Position numbers and translations under genes: made by a program. The notes under the pieces were generated by a model. It did no database searches, had not been told where the DNA came from, and saw nothing but the letters and a program-made list of their open reading frames with translations. This document shows, piece after piece, positions 1 to 5,246 of a DNA stretch of 5,320 nucleotides (position 1 is the first letter of the stretch; each line of letters opens with the position of its first letter). The stretch is taken from positions 1-5,320 of the forward strand of contig JAHHMJ010000142.1 of assembly GCA_018678395.1 (NCBI GenBank), given 5' to 3'. The DNA is from Gemmatimonadota bacterium (GTDB lineage Bacteria; Gemmatimonadota; Gemmatimonadetes; Longimicrobiales; Gaopeijiaceae).

Positions 1-1168
1 CCGTCACCCTGTCGCCCGGGCGTACGAGAACGCGGAAGCCCACGCGCGGGTCGATCGCCTCGCCCAGCCGGACCCGCCCCCCTCCCATCGCGACCACCGC
101 ATCGCCCAGCGCCCGCGGTTCGACCTGAACCACGACCCCCGAGCGATCCGCCTCCACCACCGCGGTCTCGGGCGCGCGCGCGATGCGTGTCGGCTCCGTC
201 ACGATCCGCGGGTCTCCGCCCTGGGCCTCCACCAGCCGCTCCATGCGACGCAGGGCCGACCCGTCGTCGAGGGCTGTCGCCGCCCTCCTGCGCAACTCGG
301 CGAGGGACGTCGCGTCCCCGCCGGCCTGGACCATCGAAGCGGCGAGGTGAACGACGAGCGCACGAACGTCGTCCGGCCCGGCACCGGCCAGGCACTCCAG
401 GGCCTCGACGGTCTCGAGCCCGTTGCCGACCGCGCTCCCGAGGGGCCGATCCATCGCCGACAGCCATGCCTCGGTCCGCACCCCGCGGGCCGTGCCGATG
501 GCGACCATCGTGCGCGCGAGCGCCAGGGCGCGCGCCTCGTCCGGCAGGAAGGCGCCGGAGCCGACCTTCACGTCCAGCACCAGCGCAGTCAGGTCCTCCG
601 CCAGCTTCTTGCTCATGATGCTGGCCGAGATCAGCGGGATCGCGGGCACGGTGCCCGTGACGCTCCGCAGGTCGTAGAGTCGCCGGTCCAGCGGAGCGAT
701 CTCGGCGGTCTGCCCGATCATGGCGCAGCCGATGTCGCCGAGCACCGCGTGAAAGCGCTCGAGGTCGAGGTCCGTACGGAACCCGGGGATCGCCTCCAGC
801 TTGTCGAGGGTACCCCCGCTATGGCCCAACCCGCGACCCGACATCATCGGCACGTAGAGCCCGAGCTCTGCCGCCAGCGGCGCGAGCGCGAGCGAGACCT
901 TGTCGCCGACACCGCCCGTGGAGTGTTTGTCGACCCGCGGGCGCTCGAGGGTGCCGAGGTCGAGGGCGCCTCCCGAGCCGATCATGGTGTCGACGAGCGT
1001 GTCGAGTTCGGCGGGGTCGAGTCCTCGAAACAGGACGGCCATCAGGAAAGCCGACATCTGATACTCTTCGACGACCCCGTCCAGATAGCCGATCAGGAAC
1101 GCTCGCAGCGTTCCCGGGTCGATGGACTCCCCCTCCCGCTTCTTCTCGATGACGTGAGCCGGAATCAT
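1..1168 (-). CDS. deoA: Thymidine phosphorylase (pyrimidine nucleoside phosphorylase family), C-terminus cut by window edge
   Basis: Cytosolic salvage enzyme that splits thymidine or deoxyuridine with phosphate into free base and 2-deoxyribose-1-phosphate. The 389 visible residues open MIPAHVIEKKREG and carry the family signature: DKHSTGGVGD (80-89) and SGRGLGHSGGTLDKLEA (from 110) for phosphate, then YDLRSVTGTV and SASIMSKK for the base. Counting residues, K81, S83, S92, S110 and T120 correspond to E. coli K84, S86, S95, S113 and T123, while R168, S183 and K187 correspond to R171, S186 and K190, so the active site is complete. M108 sits where, as I recall, E. coli thymidine phosphorylase has Met and broad-specificity Bacillus enzymes have Lys, which favours the thymidine type. 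Family members are about 430-440 residues, so roughly 45 are missing past position 1. The ATG at 1168 has AGGGGG 8 nt upstream; in-frame GTGs at 1171 and 1177 are alternatives. The gene is divergent from the TPR gene. A pdp-type enzyme is the main alternative. Confidence 0.95.
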   Translation of the reverse strand, partial: MIPAHVIEKKREGESIDPGTLRAFLIGYLDGVVEEYQMSAFLMAVLFRGLDPAELDTLVDTMIGSGGALDLGTLERPRVDKHSTGGVGDKVSLALAPLAAELGLYVPMMSGRGLGHSGGTLDKLEAIPGFRTDLDLERFHAVLGDIGCAMIGQTAEIAPLDRRLYDLRSVTGTVPAIPLISASIMSKKLAEDLTALVLDVKVGSGAFLPDEARALALARTMVAIGTARGVRTEAWLSAMDRPLGSAVGNGLETVEALECLAGAGPDDVRALVVHLAASMVQAGGDATSLAELRRRAATALDDGSALRRMERLVEAQGGDPRIVTEPTRIARAPETAVVEADRSGVVVQVEPRALGDAVVAMGGGRVRLGEAIDPRVGFRVLVRPGDRVT

Positions 1169-1192
1169 CACTTCCACCCCCTGGACCTCTGT

Positions 1193-1204
1193 TTCGTCGA
1201 CGAA
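1193..1204. promoter_or_regulatory. Perfect 12-bp palindrome in the divergent deoA/TPR gap (candidate operator)
   Basis: TTCGTCGACGAA reads identically on both strands. It lies near the middle of the 50-bp space between the two divergent starts (1168 and 1219), where a dimeric regulator could act on both genes. Its right end touches the AAGGGA ribosome-binding site of the TPR gene. I see no clear -35/-10 pair in the gap, and GC-rich DNA produces TCGA-centred palindromes by chance, so the operator role is only a suggestion. Confidence 0.25.
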
Positions 1205-1218
1205 GGGACCGTCTTTCC

Positions 1219-2025
1219 GTGAGTGCGCCCGCAGCCCCGTGGATTGCGCTCGCGGCCGTCGCGATTCTGACGGGATCGGAGGCACGGGGCCAGGAGCCCA
1301 CCGTCGGCGACGTGGTGTCCGTGACGGTTCGTGACGGGGTCACCCGGAGCGACGAGCTTCACATCGCCATGCGGCCGGAGGCGGCGCTGGAGGCTCTGCG
1401 GGGGGTCCTGGATCATCAGCCGGAGCGGTTCGACGCGCTCTGGCGAGCGGCCCGGGAGACCGTCAATCTCGGCATGCTGTCGGAGGACCGGGACACCGCT
1501 CGACGCTGGTACGAGGACGCCGTCGCGTACGCGACCCGGGCTGTCGAACTGGAGCCGGATTCGGCCGTCGCGCACCAGTGGTACGCCATCGCACTCGGGC
1601 GCAAGGCCCTCTCGCGAAGCCCGGGGGAACGGGTCGACCTGTCCGTGCAGGTCCGGGCAGCCGCGCGCCGAGCCATCGACCTCGACGACGCGTCGGCCGG
1701 CGCCCACAACGTGCTGGGCCAATGGCACGCCGAGATCCAGCGGTTGAGCGGCCTGACCCGCTTCGTGGCCGAACGCCTCCTGGGCGGCGCCACATTCCGC
1801 GAGGCATCGTGGGATGCGGCCGAACTCCATCTGCGCAAAGCCATCGACCTGGAGCCCAACGCATTGGTTCACCGGGTGGCCCTCGCGCGGGTCTATCTCG
1901 ACCTGGAGCAGGTCGCGGAGGCTCGTGCGGAACTCGAACGGGCGCTGGGCCTGCCGGATGCGGCACCGACCGATCCCGTGACGCGCCGGGAGGCCGCGTC
2001 CCTGCTTCGCGAGATCGGCCCCTGA
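1219..2025 (+). CDS. Exported TPR-repeat protein with RMDN-like repeat domain
   Basis: 268 residues; the biological role is not known. Residues 1-24 look like a Sec signal: a hydrophobic stretch (WIALAAVAIL) and an ARG-Q cleavage site near 24/25. The n-region has no Lys or Arg, and there is no lipobox, so the mature protein is probably periplasmic. Residues 50-265 are helical repeats, with TPR-like units at about 98-130 (ending WYAIALGRKA), 141-175 and 196-229, the last with the typical AIDLEPN turn. The order of repeat, HNVLGQWHAEI (163-173), a Leu/Ala-rich helix, then a final TPR followed by LERALGLP resembles the TPR domain of eukaryotic RMDN1-3 and related bacterial proteins; this comparison is from memory. 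GTG 1219 is the only plausible start, since the frame is closed at 1150-1152 and has no ATG, GTG or TTG between; AAGGGA lies 10 nt upstream. The gene stands alone, divergent from deoA and converging on ytxH with a 34-bp gap. Confidence 0.88.
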   Translation: MSAPAAPWIALAAVAILTGSEARGQEPTVGDVVSVTVRDGVTRSDELHIAMRPEAALEALRGVLDHQPERFDALWRAARETVNLGMLSEDRDTARRWYEDAVAYATRAVELEPDSAVAHQWYAIALGRKALSRSPGERVDLSVQVRAAARRAIDLDDASAGAHNVLGQWHAEIQRLSGLTRFVAERLLGGATFREASWDAAELHLRKAIDLEPNALVHRVALARVYLDLEQVAEARAELERALGLPDAAPTDPVTRREAASLLREIGP

Positions 2026-2059
2026 CGACGGACGCGGAATCCCGGAAGAAGCGGGTCTC

Positions 2060-2308
2060 CTAACGCTTGAAGCGGGTGCGCGCGCCGTCCAGGGCGTCGT
2101 CCACCCGGTTCTTCACGTCCTCGGCCAGATCCTCCCAGCGATCGCCGGCCTGCGAGCGGACGTCGACCGCGGTTCGGCGGATCTGACGGCGCGTACGGCG
2201 TCCGCTATGGGGCGCCGTGAGCAGGGCGATACCCGCGCCGAGCACGGCGCCGAGGGCCAATCCGGCCACGAAGTTCACGACCTGCGTGGAGTGCTCGTCG
2301 TATTCCAT
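2060..2308 (-). CDS. YtxH-domain small membrane protein
   Basis: 82 residues, of unknown precise function; YtxH-family proteins are small, single-span, often stress-associated envelope proteins (some are labelled 'gas vesicle protein' from old annotation). The family pattern is clear: one glycine/alanine-rich hydrophobic helix at about 12-31 (FVAGLALGAVLGAGIALL), then TAP-SGR-TRRQIRR (32-45), and a basic/acidic amphipathic helix from about 47 to 80 that could form a coiled coil. The positive residues follow the helix, which predicts the C-terminal tail in the cytoplasm. The start is well supported: ATG at 2308 is preceded on the minus strand by GGAGGG with 7 nt spacing. A candidate promoter lies about 90 nt upstream. 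The gene converges with the TPR gene and is divergent from the V4R-ruvX-mltG-thiE operon. Confidence 0.9.
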   Translation of the reverse strand: MEYDEHSTQVVNFVAGLALGAVLGAGIALLTAPHSGRRTRRQIRRTAVDVRSQAGDRWEDLAEDVKNRVDDALDGARTRFKR

Positions 2309-2400
2309 GGTTCGCCCTCCGACGGCGACGCGTTGATCTGTACTGCCCTCGAAACGGCGGCCGAGTCCGCATCGGTATCGGGCTCCGTCGCCTCGTCTAT

Positions 2401-2430
2401 ATTATAGCGTTCCTCGAGCGTCGTCCCCAA
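2401..2430 (-). promoter_or_regulatory. Candidate sigma-70-type promoter for ytxH, overlapping an AT-rich palindrome
   Basis: On the minus strand TTGGGG (2430-2425) is separated by 18 bp from a perfect TATAAT (2406-2401). The predicted start is near 2394, giving a leader of about 85 nt before the ytxH ATG. The -10 lies inside CTATATTATAG (2397-2407), a perfect 5+1+5 palindrome and the most AT-rich spot in this GC-rich window. The plus strand therefore also reads TATATT and TATTAT, each 5/6 to a -10, facing the V4R operon. I find no convincing -35 for that direction. Confidence 0.5.
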
Positions 2431-2478
2431 CGGGCGAGCCCCGCTCATCACACCGCCGTATCCTCGCCGTAGCCCTCC

Positions 2479-2484
2479 GGAGGG
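2479..2484 (+). promoter_or_regulatory. Shine-Dalgarno GGAGGG with short spacing before the V4R gene
   Basis: GGAGGG ends only 3 nt before the GTG at 2488, shorter than the usual 5-9 nt. An in-frame TAG at 2470-2472 rules out an earlier start, and the next in-frame GTG (2560) would remove 24 residues that precede the conserved domain. GTG 2488 therefore remains the best start despite the tight spacing. Confidence 0.6.
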
Positions 2485-2487
2485 TCC

Positions 2488-3006
2488 GTGGAGTCGCCCA
2501 GCCCGGGAATCTCGCTTCCCGCATCGACATTCGTTCACCTGCGCGCCGCACTCGCCGATGTGTGCGGCGAACCGCGCGCCATTCAGGCGCTGCAGGCCGC
2601 GGGCTTCGCAGCCGGCGAGTCCATCGCAGCCCTGCTGGTCACCGAGGCCGAGGCGGCTGCCGGCACCTTCTGGAGACGGATGGGAGCCCATTTCGAGCAC
2701 TCCGGCTGGGGTTCGCTGCACCACGCCGCCCCTCACCCGGGTGTGGAGGTCCTGTCGAGCCCGGACTGGTCTGAAGCCGACGTGGGTGCGGGTGGCCCGG
2801 GAGCCTCGTGCGCGTTCACCACCGGCCTCTTCTCCCGGATCCTCAGCACCGTGGCCTCCGCTCCGGTGTCCGTGCTGGAGATCGAGTGTCGCTCCCGCGG
2901 CGACAGGCGCTGCGCGTTCGCGATCGGCGCTGAGGACACGCTTCATCGCCTCTACGGGCATCTGGTCGGGGACGAGGCCCTCGACGAGGTGCTCGGCCGG
3001 CTCTGA
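2488..3006 (+). CDS. V4R (vinyl-4-reductase-type) domain protein
   Basis: 172 residues made up almost entirely of one V4R domain, a small ligand-binding fold found alone or in sensors and in BchJ-like tetrapyrrole proteins. The visible landmarks are GFAAGES near 39-45, FWRRMGAHFEHSGWG (61-75), the SCAFTTGLFSRIL block (107-119) and VLEIECRSRGDRRCAF (129-144). The cysteines C108, C134 and C142 match the conserved C-F-T-G and E-C-x7-C positions typical of V4R and could bind a metal or a thiol-reactive ligand; that is inference. There is no DNA-binding or enzymatic partner domain, no signal peptide and no membrane span, so it should be cytosolic. It is the first gene of the apparent operon, 5 bp ahead of ruvX, suggesting co-translation. 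The ligand and role are unknown. The name reflects the domain family; no reductase activity can be inferred. Confidence 0.87.
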   Translation: MESPSPGISLPASTFVHLRAALADVCGEPRAIQALQAAGFAAGESIAALLVTEAEAAAGTFWRRMGAHFEHSGWGSLHHAAPHPGVEVLSSPDWSEADVGAGGPGASCAFTTGLFSRILSTVASAPVSVLEIECRSRGDRRCAFAIGAEDTLHRLYGHLVGDEALDEVLGRL

Positions 3007-3011
3007 GTCCG

Positions 3012-3437
3012 GTGCGGAAGCTGGGACTGGATCTGGGGGAGCGCCGGATCGGCGTCGCGGTGAGCGATCCGACCGGTACGCTCGCTTCTCCCCTGCAGAC
3101 CGTGCAGCGTCGACGGGGAAAGCGACCTCCGATCACGACGCTGGAGCGGATCGCCCGGGAGCAGGATGTCCGCGCGATCGTCGTGGGCCTTCCGTTGACC
3201 CTCGAGGGCGAGGAGGACCCCTGGTGCGCCGAGGTCCGGCGGATCGGTGACGCCCTCGCCGCACGCCTGGAGATGCCCGTTTCGTACATCGACGAGCGCA
3301 TGAGCTCAGTACAGGCCGAACAGGCGATTCGGCAGTCCGGCGGAACGCGGAAGAGCCGAGAGGACAAGGGCCGGGTCGATGCGGCCGCGGCAGCGGTGAT
3401 TCTCCAGCGGCACCTCGACACGGTAGGGTCCGAATGA
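3012..3437 (+). CDS. ruvX: RuvX / YqgF-family Holliday junction resolvase-like nuclease
   Basis: 141 residues, the full usual length of YqgF proteins. This RNase H-fold nuclease family acts in the cytosol; members are linked to 16S rRNA 5'-end processing and, in some species, to Holliday junction cleavage. All family motifs are present: KLGLDLGERRIGVAVSD at the N-terminus with catalytic D7, the strand VRAIVVGLPLTLEG (53-66), YIDERMSS (92-99) with catalytic E95, and KGRVDAAAAAVIL (119-131) with catalytic D123. The GTG at 3012 places the first beta strand right at the N-terminus, as is normal. It has no clear Shine-Dalgarno and starts 5 bp after the V4R stop, so it is probably translated by coupling. 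Its stop overlaps the mltG start (ATGA). The family is widely conserved and often sits next to mltG, which supports the call. Confidence 0.96.
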   Translation: MRKLGLDLGERRIGVAVSDPTGTLASPLQTVQRRRGKRPPITTLERIAREQDVRAIVVGLPLTLEGEEDPWCAEVRRIGDALAARLEMPVSYIDERMSSVQAEQAIRQSGGTRKSREDKGRVDAAAAAVILQRHLDTVGSE

Positions 3438-4465
3438 GTCCGCGGCCGACGACGGTGGGTCGGGCCGTGAGGGGGCGAATCGCCGCCCTGATCGCGTGCG
3501 CGAGCCTCGTGGCCGCGTGTGGCAGCGAACCCCTCGACACCGACCCGGTGGAGTTCATCATTCCCTCGGGCGCCACCTTCGCCGAGGTGGTCGACACGCT
3601 TGCCCAGCGCGGCCTGGTCCAGCGACCGAGGCTCTTCGGCTGGTATGCGCGGTGGAAGGGGTTCGACACCCGGGTCCGGGCCGGGACGTACGTCCAGACC
3701 CCCGGGCAACCGTGGTCCGAGCTCCTGGACGACCTGGCCGCCGGGCGAGTCGTCACGCGGCCCATCACGATCCCGGAGGGCTGGGCGCTGCGCCAGATCG
3801 GTCCCCGCATCGCCGATTTCACCGGCGCGCTGCCGGACGAGGTGGTGTCGCTGCTCTCCGACTCGACCGCACATCGCGAGTACGACGTTCCGGGCCCCGG
3901 GCTCGAGGGCTACCTGCTTCCCGAGACGTATCGATTCGCCGACGGGACGACTCCCGAAACGGTGATCGAGACCATGGTCGATGCGTACCGGGCTTTCTGG
4001 ACACCGGAGCGGACGGCACGACTCGACACCCTCGGCATGACCGAAGCCGAGGTCACGACGCTGGCCTCGATCGTCCAGGCCGAGGCGCGGATCGCCGACG
4101 AGATGCCCCGGATCGCCGCCGTCTATCACAACCGCCTCGACGCCGGATGGCCTCTGCAGGCGGACCCGACGGTGCTCTACGCCCTCGGCGGGCCGCGCGA
4201 GCGACTGCTCTACGCCGCGATGGACTCGGTCGCCGACTCGCCGTACAACACCTATACCCACCCGGGACTTCCCCCCGGGCCCATCGGCGCGCCCGGTGCG
4301 GCGGCCCTCGAGGCCACCCTCCACCCGGCCGACGATCCGGCCATGTTCTTCGTGGTCGGCGAGGATGGCCGGCACGTATTCAGCCGAACACTCGCCGAGC
4401 ACAACCGGGCGGTCGCCGAGTACCGTCGCCGACAGAACCGCTCTTCGGGGGGAGGTCTGCCCTGA
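3434..4465 (+). CDS. mltG: Endolytic murein transglycosylase MltG (YceG-like)
   Basis: 343 residues. MltG cleaves nascent glycan strands in peptidoglycan, forming 1,6-anhydro ends and acting as a terminase of strand synthesis. Residues about 38-100 form the N-terminal LysM-like lobe (VEFIIPSGATFAEVVDTLAQ), and 108-335 the catalytic YceG domain. LEGYLLPETYRF (157-168), ASIVQAEA (211-218), AVYHNRLDAGWPLQADPTVLYA (229-250), YNTYTHPGLPPGPIGAPG (271-288) and HPADDP (297-302) are all family blocks. E217 matches the catalytic Glu (E218 in E. coli); the neighbouring Glu of the common SIVEKE form is Gln here. Unlike E. coli MltG, which is held by a transmembrane helix, the N-terminus (arginine-rich, hydrophobic, then LVAAC with C29) looks like a lipoprotein signal. 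The ATG overlaps the ruvX stop, with AGGG 5 nt upstream. Its own end carries the GGAGG that serves thiE. Confidence 0.96.
   Translation: MSPRPTTVGRAVRGRIAALIACASLVAACGSEPLDTDPVEFIIPSGATFAEVVDTLAQRGLVQRPRLFGWYARWKGFDTRVRAGTYVQTPGQPWSELLDDLAAGRVVTRPITIPEGWALRQIGPRIADFTGALPDEVVSLLSDSTAHREYDVPGPGLEGYLLPETYRFADGTTPETVIETMVDAYRAFWTPERTARLDTLGMTEAEVTTLASIVQAEARIADEMPRIAAVYHNRLDAGWPLQADPTVLYALGGPRERLLYAAMDSVADSPYNTYTHPGLPPGPIGAPGAAALEATLHPADDPAMFFVVGEDGRHVFSRTLAEHNRAVAEYRRRQNRSSGGGLP
4451..4456 (+). promoter_or_regulatory. Shine-Dalgarno GGAGGT for thiE, inside the mltG 3' end
   Basis: GGAGGT within a run of G is the strongest ribosome-binding match near thiE. It stands 14 nt from the GTG at 4471, which is long, but only 5 nt from an in-frame CTG at 4462 that overlaps the mltG stop as CTGA. 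The spacing therefore bears directly on which codon starts thiE. Confidence 0.6.
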
Positions 4466-4470
4466 CCTCG

Positions 4471-5109
4471 GTGTCCCGGCTCGACCGGGCGCTCCGCGTG
4501 CTCGTGCTCACCGATGCGGGCCTTGCAGCCCCGCGCTCGGTCGTCGAGGTGGTCCAGGCCGTACTCGAGGCGGGCGTGCGGTCCATTCAGTTGCGGGACA
4601 AGACGGCTACGGCCCGTGAACTCCACACCCAGGCGCAAGCGTTGCTGGCGCTCACCAGGCGCCACGGCGCGCTCCTCCTGGTCAACGATCGGGTCGACGT
4701 GGCACTCGCTGCCGGCGCGGACGGCGCCCACCTCGGCCCGAATGACCTCTCGATCGCCGGCGCCCGCCACATCGTGCCACCGAACTTCATCGTCGGCTAT
4801 TCCTGCGATGACCCGGTCGAGGCCCGTGCCGCGATGGCAGCCGGGGCCGACTACATCGGGTGCGGAGCCGTCTTCGGGACCACGTCGAAGGACGTCGGCG
4901 GAGAGGCCATCGGCCTCGAGCGTCTCGACGCCGTGGCGGGAGCGGTCGCAGGACCGACCGTGGCAATCGGTGGCATCGACGACCAGAACGTTCACCGCGT
5001 AGCCGCGACCCGAGCGACCGGGGTGGCCGTCGTCTCGTCGGTGATGGCGGCCCCCGATCCGGGAGCCGTAGCGGGGCGCCTGGTCGCAGCCTTCGCGCAT
5101 CGCGACTGA
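4471..5109 (+). CDS. thiE: Thiamine-phosphate synthase ThiE
   Basis: 212 residues from the GTG start; typical ThiE length is about 210-220. The enzyme joins HMP pyrophosphate and thiazole phosphate into thiamine phosphate in the cytosol. The TIM-barrel motifs are in order: VLVLTD (10-15), SIQLRDK (38-44, with R42 and K44 for the diphosphate), LLVNDRVDVALAAGADGAHLG (69-89, with the N72-D73 metal/diphosphate pair), VGYS (108-111), DYIGCGAVFGTTSK (127-140, with the T-x-x-K anchor) and VAIGGI (164-169). The usual HLGQxD reads HLGPND, losing the Gln but keeping D92. An alternative start is CTG 4462, which adds three residues, overlaps the mltG stop by 4 bp and has the better ribosome-binding spacing. 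The open frame continues upstream inside mltG, but only as a shadow. No TPP riboswitch is visible, and no other thiamine gene is in view; expression probably comes from the operon. Confidence 0.94.
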   Translation: MSRLDRALRVLVLTDAGLAAPRSVVEVVQAVLEAGVRSIQLRDKTATARELHTQAQALLALTRRHGALLLVNDRVDVALAAGADGAHLGPNDLSIAGARHIVPPNFIVGYSCDDPVEARAAMAAGADYIGCGAVFGTTSKDVGGEAIGLERLDAVAGAVAGPTVAIGGIDDQNVHRVAATRATGVAVVSSVMAAPDPGAVAGRLVAAFAHRD

Positions 5110-5198
5110 GGCGCACGTCCGCGCGCGCCGCCCACACCACCTGCCTCACTCTACGTCGCGACGCCGGGCGACCCCGAAGCTACCCGAGAGTACAACGA

Positions 5199-5236
5199 GA
5201 AACGCCCGCCACGGTGTGAGCCGTGACGGGCGTTTC
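5199..5236 (-). terminator. Hairpin terminator of the rRNA operon, between 5S and thiE
   Basis: Two 16-nt arms (5199-5214 and 5221-5236) flank a 6-nt loop. Read on the minus strand, the arms pair fully, with one G-U wobble (5226 with 5209), ending in GUUUC and a modest U-rich tail (UCGUUGU). Read on the plus strand the same position is a C-A mismatch. The hairpin starts about 10 nt past the 5S 3' end, as expected for an rrn terminator. It may also stop thiE transcripts, since thiE converges on it from 90 bp away. Confidence 0.82.
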
Positions 5237-5246
5237 GGAGAAGAAG

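Noticed and set aside
347..1222. Long open frame (291 codons) on the plus strand
   Set aside because: It is antisense to the well-supported deoA gene, has no recognisable motif, and is rich in Arg/His/Gln/Asp as expected for a high-GC shadow frame.
2026..2059. Weak hairpin (CCCG...CGGG) between the convergent TPR and ytxH genes as a terminator
   Set aside because: The stem is only 4 bp with no U-run on either strand. How the two transcripts end in this 34-bp gap is not visible.
2334..2362. TTGATC as a -35 for the V4R operon
   Set aside because: No -10-like hexamer lies 15-19 bp downstream; the region is GC-rich.
2843..4402. Very long open frame (519 codons) on the minus strand
   Set aside because: It lies antisense to V4R, ruvX and mltG, which all have complete family motifs. 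Its low-complexity Arg/Gly/Pro sequence shows no domain; long antisense frames are common at this GC content.
3496..4470. In-frame upstream extension of thiE giving a 537-residue product
   Set aside because: The extension is an Arg/Pro-rich out-of-frame reading of mltG. ThiE homology starts at about 4471, so this is not a fusion protein.
5110..5198. Search for a small gene, tRNA or riboswitch between thiE and the terminator
   Set aside because: I saw no cloverleaf, start codon with ribosome-binding site, or conserved RNA motif in this stretch.
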